Shown here in pieces: positions 8,545 to 15,897 of a DNA stretch of 64,000 nucleotides. The notes beneath the pieces are model-generated. The model ran no database searches, was not told the DNA's origin, and worked only from the letters and a program-made list of their open reading frames with translations. The stretch lies in assembly GCF_000468095.1 (NCBI RefSeq), contig NZ_ASZC01000016.1, positions 62,001-126,000 on the forward strand, read 5' to 3'. Source of the stretch: Pantoea sp. AS-PWVM4 (lineage in GTDB: Bacteria; Pseudomonadota; Gammaproteobacteria; Enterobacterales; Enterobacteriaceae). A program made the position numbers and the translations under genes. Each line of letters starts with the position of its first letter. Positions within the stretch are counted from its first letter, which is position 1.

Positions 8545-9108
8545 ATGCTCGCACCCCTGATCTTCGATCCGCAGGCCTCCGCCCGCGATCGCATTCTCAA
8601 CACCGCCCAACGTCTGTTTTATCAGCAGGGCATCCGCGCCACTGGCATTGATAAGGTGATTGCTGAAGCAGGCGTTACCAAAGTGACTTTTTACCGCCAC
8701 TTTCCAGCCAAAAACGCGCTGATTCTGGCGTTCCTGCAACAGCGCCATCAACGTTGGATGAGCGCCTTTAGCACAGCGCTGGCGCAGCAGCCAGAATTGG
8801 TGGACGCCCTGCCCGACGCCCTGCTTAGTTGGTTTAATGAAGCGGATTTCCGTGGCTGTGCCTTTATCAACAGCGCAGCAGAGCTGGGGGATAGCCTGCC
8901 AGAAGCCAATGTTCTGATTATTGGCCATAAAAGAGAGATGGCGGCAGCGATCGGGCAGAAACTTAGCGCTGAACAGCGGGATAAGATCGGTCAGATTGTG
9001 TTGCTGGTGGAAGGTGCGATTGTGCAGGTGCAACTGGGTGAGTCGGTACTGGATACGATCGGGATGTTACGCGCGGCATTGAGTACACTGCTAAAAACCG
9101 GAGCGTGA
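8545..9108 (+). CDS. TetR/AcrR family transcriptional regulator
   Basis: A 187-residue regulator read from ATG 8545; the longer open frame upstream would run through the operators. The N-terminal helix-turn-helix domain is clear: ARDRILNTAQRLFYQQG, then ATGIDKVIAEAGVTKVTFYRHFPAKNAL (about residues 13-60). The C-terminal half is an all-helical ligand pocket with a conserved-looking FRGCAFINSAAE segment, a pattern shared with regulators of aldehyde or quinone reductases. It probably represses itself and the divergent DUF1348 gene through the two palindromes at 8470 and 8507. The ligand is unknown. Confidence 0.9.
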   Translation: MLAPLIFDPQASARDRILNTAQRLFYQQGIRATGIDKVIAEAGVTKVTFYRHFPAKNALILAFLQQRHQRWMSAFSTALAQQPELVDALPDALLSWFNEADFRGCAFINSAAELGDSLPEANVLIIGHKREMAAAIGQKLSAEQRDKIGQIVLLVEGAIVQVQLGESVLDTIGMLRAALSTLLKTGA

Positions 9109-9126
9109 CCACGAGGCCACGCTCCA
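9091..9126 (-). terminator. Intrinsic terminator for ompC
   Basis: GGAGCGTG (9100-9107) pairs with CACGCTCC (9118-9125) around a 10-nt loop. Read leftward it is followed by TTTTT (complement of 9093-9097). It overlaps the TGA of the convergent tetR gene, so one hairpin probably serves both. Confidence 0.75.
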
Positions 9127-9135
9127 CAACACTTC

Positions 9136-10245
9136 TTAGAACTGGTAAACCAGGCCCAGTGCTACGATGTCGTCGGTGTTGATACCGGCGGCCTGGGTGA
9201 AGTTGTTGTCGTCCAACAGGTTGATCTGGTAGTCAACATAGGTGGACATGTTTTTGTTGAAGTAGTAGGTCGCGCCTACGTCGATATATTTTTTCAGGTT
9301 CTGGCTGCCATAACCTTCGATGTCTTTACCACGAGAGGAGACGAAGGCCAGAGACGGACGCAGACCGAAGTCGAACTGGTACTGTGCAACCAATTCCCAG
9401 TTATCCGCTTTGTTGGCGTAGCCATAAGCTGAAGCATCGCTGGAACCGAAGCGGGTCGCATTGTAGGAACGGGTGTACATTGCCGCCAGATAGATGTTGT
9501 TGGCGTCATATTTCAGACCACCGGTGTAGGCATCAGCACGATCGCCACGACCGAGGATACCCGCAGAACCGCCGTTCTGGTTGTTGGTACGGTCAGACGA
9601 CATCATCGCAGCACCAACACCGAAGCCAGCACCGATATCATAGGTGGTGCTCAGACCGTAACCGTCACCGTTCTCACCCAGTACATCACGGCCAGATGAA
9701 GATTCAGTCGGGTTATCGTTTTTGCCCTGATACTGCACAGCAAAGTTCCAGCCATCAACCAGGCCGAAGAAGTTGCTGTTGCGGTAGGTCGCCAGGCCGT
9801 TGCTACGCTGGAACATAAAGTTGTCCGCACCGTAGGTGTCACCACCAAACTCTGGCAGGACGTCGGTCCATGAACCGATGTCATACAGCACGCCGTAGTT
9901 ACGACCGTAGTCGAATGAACCGGCGTCGCCGAATTTCAGACCAGCAAAACCAACACGGGTAAAGCTGTTAGCGGTGCCTTGTGACTCAGTGGTGTTCAGC
10001 GCAGCCTGGTACTCCCACTGACCATAACCGGTCAGTTGGTCGGTGATCTGAGTTTCACCTTTAAAACCGAAGCGCAAGTAAGACTGGTCACCGTCACTGC
10101 TGTCGTTGTCGGAGAAATAGTGCAAACCGTCAACTTTGCCGTAGAGGTCTAATTTGTTGCCATCTTTATTGTAAATTTCCGCTGCATTTGCAGCGCCTGC
10201 TACCAGAAGCGCAGGAATCATCAGGGAGAGAACACGAAGTTTCAT
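9136..10245 (-). CDS. ompC: Outer membrane porin OmpC
   Basis: A 369-residue general porin: signal peptide ending GAANA, mature start [19 protein letters not shown], a pore-loop region with the [14 protein letters not shown] segment, and the terminal aromatic motif ALGLVYQF required for barrel insertion. OmpC, OmpF and PhoE are hard to tell apart from protein sequence alone. Identification as ompC rests on context: MicF lies immediately upstream and divergent, rcsD follows, and the promoter region reads like the E. coli ompC OmpR boxes. A 5' leader of about 84 nt with GAGGG before ATG is close to the E. coli arrangement. Confidence 0.93.
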   Translation of the reverse strand: MKLRVLSLMIPALLVAGAANAAEIYNKDGNKLDLYGKVDGLHYFSDNDSSDGDQSYLRFGFKGETQITDQLTGYGQWEYQAALNTTESQGTANSFTRVGFAGLKFGDAGSFDYGRNYGVLYDIGSWTDVLPEFGGDTYGADNFMFQRSNGLATYRNSNFFGLVDGWNFAVQYQGKNDNPTESSSGRDVLGENGDGYGLSTTYDIGAGFGVGAAMMSSDRTNNQNGGSAGILGRGDRADAYTGGLKYDANNIYLAAMYTRSYNATRFGSSDASAYGYANKADNWELVAQYQFDFGLRPSLAFVSSRGKDIEGYGSQNLKKYIDVGATYYFNKNMSTYVDYQINLLDDNNFTQAAGINTDDIVALGLVYQF

Positions 10246-10333
10246 TTTATTACCCTCTGTAATGTGCCTTATTTATGCCACTGCGAGCTGAGCGAATAAA
10301 AATCAGCCGGCAATCCATTGTTATTTTATACCG

Positions 10334-10411
10334 GGCAATAATCTATCATGAAAATGATACTAAATTTCCAAAAGTGTTTCATTGTATTAAATAGATATTT
10401 CTAAATGTAAA
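10334..10411 (-). promoter_or_regulatory. ompC promoter with OmpR binding boxes
   Basis: Read on the minus strand this stretch contains TTTACATTTAGAAATATCT, then CAATGAAACACTT, then TTTAGTATCATTTTCATG, closely parallel to the tandem OmpR sites ahead of E. coli ompC, followed by a -10-like TTATTG near 10341. The order and spacing match, so osmotic control by EnvZ/OmpR is very likely. Confidence 0.75.
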
Positions 10412-10565
10412 TTTAGGGGAACTAATAATCAGCACGCATCGGTAAAAAATATAGCACGTATTGATAAACCGATTTTTTATCCTTTAAAATCAATAAAATG
10501 AACAGCGTCACCTTTCAGCACTGAATGATAAAACTTTTCAGCCATCAGAGAATACAATTACCCCC

Positions 10566-10658
10566 GCTATCATCATTTATTTCATTATTACCTTCATTCA
10601 CCCCGAATGAGATGTTTACCCTAAATTCCCGCCGGACATGATTGTCCGGCATTTTTTT
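10566..10658 (+). ncRNA. micF: MicF small regulatory RNA
   Basis: The RNA begins GCTATCATCATTTATTTCA, keeping the 5' seed of E. coli MicF that pairs with the ompF leader, continues with the TTCATTCACCCCGAATGA hairpin region and GTTTACCC, and ends in a strong terminator GCCGGACA-TGAT-TGTCCGGC (10631-10650) with seven T residues. It lies divergent to ompC, as in E. coli. MicF, with Hfq, blocks translation of ompF; ompF itself is not in this window. Confidence 0.92.
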
Positions 10659-11321
10659 ATCCGAATTTCACTTCAATTTGTCATTTTCCGTAAACTTAGT
10701 TGACTGGGTACAATTAAGGCAATCCTGAAATCACATTAATTGCTTAATTCCGCACATTTTGTTTAATAATAAAATAAAAAAGCGGAATGTTAATTTCCGC
10801 CCGTAACAAAGTTAATTGGAATTATTTGCGGACTGCAATATTAACGTCTACGGATTACTTCTTCGAATTTATTCAGCGAGTTAAACCAACCCCTAATGAT
10901 TGGTTTATAGCCGTTTTTATTTATAGTAGCTTCGGCGTCACAGATAATCAGTGCCAAAATAAACTAGCCATATCACGACCAGGACTTAAGCCATTATTTC
11001 CCGGTCAGCAACAGGGCAGCGCTCAGGCAAGTTTCTCATCAACTCGTGACAGATATCACAAATTCCTTTCTGACCACCCTGCGCTTTTTCAGCTAACCTT
11101 TTGAATCTACGTTAGATAATTTGAGTTAAGTTCAATCAACTCGCTTCCCCGACTCCAGGAAAGTTCTGGAAAAAAAATGCAGCGTCGTAAAAGTCGGTAA
11201 AATGCCCTCTTAATCCTGATTTTCGATGGCACGGTACGGGTCTTTAAACCCGCGCAGCACCTGCTGTTGCGGCGAGTTGATGCTAAAATCGCCCTTTTAT
11301 ATAGAGAAAGATAATAACCTC
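10659..11321. other. Gene-free AT-rich interval, micF to MFS gene
   Basis: About 660 bp with no convincing gene; a 105-codon frame at 10787-11104 has poor composition and no ribosome binding site. It holds a leftward terminator-like hairpin, GCGGAA (10782-10787) with TTCCGC (10795-10800), followed on the minus strand by an A/T run; a weaker hairpin TAAACCAA/TTGGTTTA (10882-10907) with a T run at 10913; and, near the right end, TTGATG (11277-11282) 17 bp from TATAGA (11300-11305), which could be a promoter for the MFS gene. Confidence 0.6.
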
Positions 11322-12476
11322 ATGACAGCACTGGACGCCGCACAACAGCCACAAGACGCACGCCATCTGCACTGGTCAACCCGCACCGTCTTCCTGATCA
11401 ATGGTCTTGGCATGTCAGCCTGGGCTCCTCTGGTGCCGTTCGCCCGCGACCGCCTGCATTTATCCGGCAGTATGCTGGGTGCATTATTGCTGTGCCTGGG
11501 TATTGGTTCTCTGGCCGCCATGCCGGTCACCGGCAAACTGGTGGCTCGTTTCGGCTGTAAACGGGTGATGCTGTGCTCCACAGCGCTGGTGCTGGCGATG
11601 TTGCCGCTGCTGGCAACCTCCCACCACACTTTATTGATGGCGCTGACGTTGATGCTGTTTGGTGCCGGGTTAGGTACGCTCGACGTGGCAATGAACTATC
11701 AGGCGGTTGAGGTCGAAAAGGCTGCGCGCCGTCCGATGATGTCCGGCTTCCACGCCTTCTTTAGCCTGGGAGGCATTCTGGGGGCCGGGACGGTGAGTCT
11801 GCTGATGAGCGCAAGTTTGTCGCCGCTGGCTGCCGTTGGTGTGGTGATGCTGGTGATGGTGTTGCTGTTGCTGCGCAGCCAACCCGGCATGATGACCACC
11901 CGCCTGCATCAACCCGATCAACCCTGGCTGGTTCGTCCGCGCGGCTGGGTGGCGTTTCTCGGCTTGCTGTGCTTTATCCTGTTTCTGGCGGAAGGGGCAG
12001 TTCTCGACTGGGGTGCGTTGCTGTTGTTACAAAGTCCGGAGATGACAACCAGCCTGGCCGGATTGGGTTACGCGGTGTTTTCTGTCGCCATGACGCTGGG
12101 GCGTTTCACTGGCGATAAGATTATTCAGCGTTGTGGTCGTTACCCGGTGATGCTGGGCGGTGCGCTGGCTGCCGCCGCAGGGATGACGCTTGCGGTGTTG
12201 ATCCCCTGGCCGTTAATGGCGCTGCTGGCATTTCTGTTGGTCGGCTTCGGCCTCGCCAATACGGTGCCAATGTTGTTCAATGCGGCAGGAAATCAACACG
12301 ATATGCCGTCAAATCTGGCGATTTCCGCCATGACAACCTTAGGCTATGCAGGTATTCTTTCAGGTCCGGCTTTGATCGGATTGATATCCCAGTGGATCAG
12401 CCTGAGCGGCGCATTTCTGCTTATCGCCCTGCTGCTGCTGGCCGTGGCTGCCAGTGCCCGACTGGTTGCGCGATAA
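11322..12476 (+). CDS. MFS transporter, YbjJ-like
   Basis: A 384-residue major facilitator with about twelve hydrophobic segments. It begins MTALDAAQQPQDARHLHWST; a longer frame from 11226 is unlikely because its extra 32 residues look non-coding and the later ATG precedes a normal hydrophilic N-tail. The loop GKLVARFGCKR between helices 2 and 3 and MTLGRFTGDKI in the second half are MFS signatures, and the protein resembles E. coli YbjJ. The substrate is unknown. It ends 20 bp before rcsD on the same strand, so rcsD may be partly transcribed from its promoter, an arrangement not found in E. coli. Confidence 0.85.
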   Translation: MTALDAAQQPQDARHLHWSTRTVFLINGLGMSAWAPLVPFARDRLHLSGSMLGALLLCLGIGSLAAMPVTGKLVARFGCKRVMLCSTALVLAMLPLLATSHHTLLMALTLMLFGAGLGTLDVAMNYQAVEVEKAARRPMMSGFHAFFSLGGILGAGTVSLLMSASLSPLAAVGVVMLVMVLLLLRSQPGMMTTRLHQPDQPWLVRPRGWVAFLGLLCFILFLAEGAVLDWGALLLLQSPEMTTSLAGLGYAVFSVAMTLGRFTGDKIIQRCGRYPVMLGGALAAAAGMTLAVLIPWPLMALLAFLLVGFGLANTVPMLFNAAGNQHDMPSNLAISAMTTLGYAGILSGPALIGLISQWISLSGAFLLIALLLLAVAASARLVAR

Positions 12477-12496
12477 TTTCAGGTGCCTGAGACGCT

Positions 12497-15151
12497 ATGC
12501 TGCCTTACAAATTCCCTCTGACATCCGGCAATGTGACCCGCTTTTTTGTGGTGTTCAACCTGGTGCTTTTTCTGGCGCTGGGCGCAATGGTCCACAACAG
12601 CGTCAACGCCTGGGTGACAGAAAAACGCTACGCCATGACCGATCTGGCCCGCGCCATGCAGAAACGCATCGATGCCTATCGCTTCGCCACCTGGCAGATC
12701 TATGAAAACCTTGCGACCAGTGCGGCCGGTTCTGCGCCGAACAGCAGTTTGCAGGAAACCCGTCTGCGCCCGGATGTCTATTATCTGGAAAAAACGCGCC
12801 GTAAAACCGAAGCGCTGATTTTTGGTTCTCACGACAGTAGCACGCTGGACATGACCATGCGCATGTCCAACTACCTCGACACCCTGTGGGGCGCAGAGAA
12901 TCCAACCTGGTCGATGTACTTCCTCAATGGTCAGGATAATAGTCTGATCATGATCTCTACCCTGCCGCTGAAAGACATGGCGACACGGTATAAAGAAAGC
13001 GCCATCAATTCCCTGGTGGACAGTCGCCGTGCTGAGATGCTGCAACAGGCCAATGCGCTGGATGAGCGCGAAAGCTTTTCGCCCCTGCGTCATTTCGCCT
13101 GGCAGAACGATCATTACTTCACTCTGCGCACCACCTTTAATCAGCCGGGCCATTTAGCGACGGTCGTGGCTTTTGATTTACCGGTGAATGATCTTATTCC
13201 ACGCAGCATGCCGCTGGAGAATTTCCAGTTGCGTCAGGATGCGACTCAGACCAGCAGCACCGATGACGAATCCAGCGAAAGTACGCATGTTTCGTTGGTA
13301 AACCCGAATCTGGAGATTGCCGCCTCGCTGCCCAGCACCTCATTGCAACTGGTTTATCGTGTGCCGCTCACCAGTCTGGCGCTGGATACCCTGCGTAATC
13401 TGCTGTGGCCGCTGCTGATCAATTTGGTGCTGTTCCTGCTGTCGATTGCGGGGATCACCCTGCTGCGCCAGCAGTCACTGCGCCCGAATGAGAACCAAAG
13501 CGCTGAGCTGGACTCGCTGCGCATGTTGAATGAGGAGATTGTCGCCAGTCTGCCGGTCGGACTGCTGGTGTATGACTTCGCGACTAACCGCACGCTCCTC
13601 AGCAACAAAATCGCCGAACATCTGCTGCCACATCTGAATCTGCAAAAAATCATCAATATGTCAGATCAGCATCAGGGCGTGTTACAGGCCACGATCAATA
13701 ACGAAGTGTATGAGATCCGCCATGCCCGCAGCGTGCTGTCGCCACATACCCAACTGTTTATGATGCGCGATCAGGATCGCGAACTGTTGGTGAACAAAAA
13801 GCTGCAAAAAGCCCAGCAGGTACTGGATCGTAACCACCAGATGCGCCAGCAGTTGATGCATAACCTCGGCCATGCGCTACATCGCCCACTGGAAAGTATG
13901 GTGATGCAACTGGTGCAACTCAGCCAGCGTGACGATGATGAAAGCGTGCTTGACCTGCTCGACGAAAGTCAGGGTCTGGCACGTCTGGTGGATGACATCG
14001 TGCTGCTTAATCGTCTGGAAGCACATGACTGGTCACCGGATGCCAGCCGTTTTAACCTGCAAGAATTGTTAGATGAGATCGCGCTGGAGAGTCTGCCGCT
14101 GCTGCGCCGCAAAGGACTGGCGTTGGTCGTGAATAATCACCTCGCCAATGATGAAATGCGCTTCGGCGATCGTCGGGCACTGCGAAAAGTGCTGACCACC
14201 CTGATGCATTACTCATTGACCACCACGCAATGGGGCAAGATCTCGCTGGAGATCAAAGCCAGCGAAGGCAAAGCAGACCGTATCCTGCTGCAACTGGTGG
14301 ACACCGGCTCGGGACTGACCGTCGATGAGTTGTCCAATGTCGATTTCCCGTTCCTGGGCGATACCACCCAGGACCGCTTTGGTCAGGCATCGGGGATGGC
14401 CTTCTTCCTGTGTAAACAGCTGTGCAAGCAGATGGGCGGCACCCTGGAGATTGTGGCGAAACCGGATATTGGTACGCGTTACAATATTCAACTACCGCTG
14501 GCGCTGGAGCAGCAAACCGAGCAGGAAGAGAAACTGCTGGAAAGCGTCAGCGTGTTGGTGGATATCGCGATGGAAGATGTGCACAAAATTGTTTGCCGCC
14601 ACCTGGAGAACTGGGGGGCGAAATGCCTGACCTCTGACGAACGCTTGTCAGGGCAGGAACATGATGTGCTGGTCACTGACGATCCGGCCCGACTGAGTGG
14701 TTGGGCGTTGTTACTGGCCGGTGACGAAATGGGTCACCACGCAATCAATGATCAGCAGTTCCGTGTCAATTTTAATCTCAGCAATGCGCTGTTGGATGCA
14801 CTACTGGCGCTGATCGAGAAGCAACTGGCCCATGATTTGATGGAGGAGAATAACGAAGATGAGACTGCCACACCGCTACTAAGCGGAGGCTATTTTCAGC
14901 TGTTTACCGAGACAGTACCGCCTGATGTCAAGAGACTGTATACTGAGGCGGCGGAGAAGGATTACCCCTCGCTTGCTCAGACAGCGCATCGCCTGAAAGG
15001 CGTGTTTGCCATGCTAAATCTGGTTCCAGGTAAACAGCTTTGTGAAGAGTTAGAACAGCACATTAAAGTATGTGACGATTCAACCATTAAAAATACCACC
15101 AGTGACATTGACACTTACGTCAATCAACTGCTGCAGCAAGGTAACCCATAA
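12497..15151 (+). CDS. rcsD: Phosphotransfer intermediate RcsD
   Basis: An 884-residue inner-membrane protein (E. coli RcsD has 890). There are two membrane segments (about residues 16-35 and 296-320) around a periplasmic domain, then a degenerate kinase-like region, an ABL-type domain, and a C-terminal HPt domain with QTAHRLKGVFAMLNLVPG, phosphate-accepting H831. It carries phosphate from RcsC to RcsB in the envelope-stress relay that controls capsule, motility and biofilm. It is followed after 1 bp by rcsB, and preceded at 20 bp by an MFS gene. Confidence 0.97.
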   Translation: MLPYKFPLTSGNVTRFFVVFNLVLFLALGAMVHNSVNAWVTEKRYAMTDLARAMQKRIDAYRFATWQIYENLATSAAGSAPNSSLQETRLRPDVYYLEKTRRKTEALIFGSHDSSTLDMTMRMSNYLDTLWGAENPTWSMYFLNGQDNSLIMISTLPLKDMATRYKESAINSLVDSRRAEMLQQANALDERESFSPLRHFAWQNDHYFTLRTTFNQPGHLATVVAFDLPVNDLIPRSMPLENFQLRQDATQTSSTDDESSESTHVSLVNPNLEIAASLPSTSLQLVYRVPLTSLALDTLRNLLWPLLINLVLFLLSIAGITLLRQQSLRPNENQSAELDSLRMLNEEIVASLPVGLLVYDFATNRTLLSNKIAEHLLPHLNLQKIINMSDQHQGVLQATINNEVYEIRHARSVLSPHTQLFMMRDQDRELLVNKKLQKAQQVLDRNHQMRQQLMHNLGHALHRPLESMVMQLVQLSQRDDDESVLDLLDESQGLARLVDDIVLLNRLEAHDWSPDASRFNLQELLDEIALESLPLLRRKGLALVVNNHLANDEMRFGDRRALRKVLTTLMHYSLTTTQWGKISLEIKASEGKADRILLQLVDTGSGLTVDELSNVDFPFLGDTTQDRFGQASGMAFFLCKQLCKQMGGTLEIVAKPDIGTRYNIQLPLALEQQTEQEEKLLESVSVLVDIAMEDVHKIVCRHLENWGAKCLTSDERLSGQEHDVLVTDDPARLSGWALLLAGDEMGHHAINDQQFRVNFNLSNALLDALLALIEKQLAHDLMEENNEDETATPLLSGGYFQLFTETVPPDVKRLYTEAAEKDYPSLAQTAHRLKGVFAMLNLVPGKQLCEELEQHIKVCDDSTIKNTTSDIDTYVNQLLQQGNP

Positions 15152-15152
15152 G

Positions 15153-15803
15153 ATGAATAACTTGAATGTAATTATTGCCGATGACCATCCAATTGTTCTG
15201 TTTGGTATCCGTAAATCTCTGGAACAGATTGAATGGGTCAACGTTGTAGGTGAGTTTGAAGACTCAACAGCACTGATTAACAGCCTGTCCAAACTGGATG
15301 CCAATGTCCTGATCACTGACCTCTCCATGCCTGGCGAGAAGTACGGCGACGGTATCACCCTGATTAAATACATCAAACGTCACTATCCGGATCTCTCGAT
15401 TATCGTTCTGACCATGAACAATAACCCGGCGATCCTGAGTGCCGTGCTGGATCTCGATATCGAAGGGATTGTGCTGAAACAGGGTGCACCAACTGACCTG
15501 CCCAAAGCACTGGCCGCGTTGCAAAAAGGCAAGAAGTACACGCCGGAAAGCGTCGCCAAGCTGCTGGAAAAAATCAGCGCGGGTGGTTACGGCGACAAGC
15601 GCCTGTCACCTAAAGAGAGCGAAGTTTTGCGTCTGTTTGCTGAAGGCTTCCTGGTCACCGAGATTGCCAAGAAACTGAACCGCAGCATCAAAACCATCAG
15701 TAGCCAGAAGAAGTCGGCGATGATGAAACTGGGCGTGGATAACGATATCGCGCTGCTGAATTATCTCTCTTCGGTCAGCGCCACGCAGGTCGATAAAGAG
15801 TAA
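15153..15803 (+). CDS. rcsB: Response regulator RcsB
   Basis: A 216-residue NarL-type regulator, the same length as E. coli RcsB. The receiver starts NLNVIIADDHPIVLFGIRKS, with phosphorylation site D56 in LITDLSMPG; the DNA-binding domain has LSPKESEVLRLFAEGFLVTE and the helix-turn-helix IAKKLNRSIKTISSQKKSAM. ATG 15153 is chosen over the longer frame because it lies 1 bp past the rcsD stop with GCAAGG upstream and matches the E. coli N-terminus. RcsB acts as a homodimer or with partners such as RcsA on capsule, flagellar and stress genes. Confidence 0.98.
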   Translation: MNNLNVIIADDHPIVLFGIRKSLEQIEWVNVVGEFEDSTALINSLSKLDANVLITDLSMPGEKYGDGITLIKYIKRHYPDLSIIVLTMNNNPAILSAVLDLDIEGIVLKQGAPTDLPKALAALQKGKKYTPESVAKLLEKISAGGYGDKRLSPKESEVLRLFAEGFLVTEIAKKLNRSIKTISSQKKSAMMKLGVDNDIALLNYLSSVSATQVDKE

Positions 15804-15853
15804 TCCCTGGCAGGCGGTGCTAACGCACCGCGTGTTCTTGATAAGACTATCCC

Positions 15854-15875
15854 GTAGCGGCGCGATTTATCGCGC
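15854..15875 (+). repeat. GTAG palindromic repeat, copy 2
   Basis: A consensus copy (GTAGCGGCGCGATTTATCGC plus GC) between the convergent rcsB and rcsC genes. Its inner palindrome could act as a bidirectional stop or mRNA-end stabiliser. Confidence 0.85.
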
Positions 15876-15897
15876 CGTTATGCATCGGGAATGAAGG

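Noticed and set aside
10882..10918. Second small RNA terminator right of micF
   Set aside because: The TAAACCAA/TTGGTTTA stem is weak and AT-rich, with no promoter upstream that would define an RNA.
10787..11104. 105-codon frame in the micF-MFS gap
   Set aside because: No ribosome binding site, starts within a hairpin, and the translation shows no domain or normal composition.
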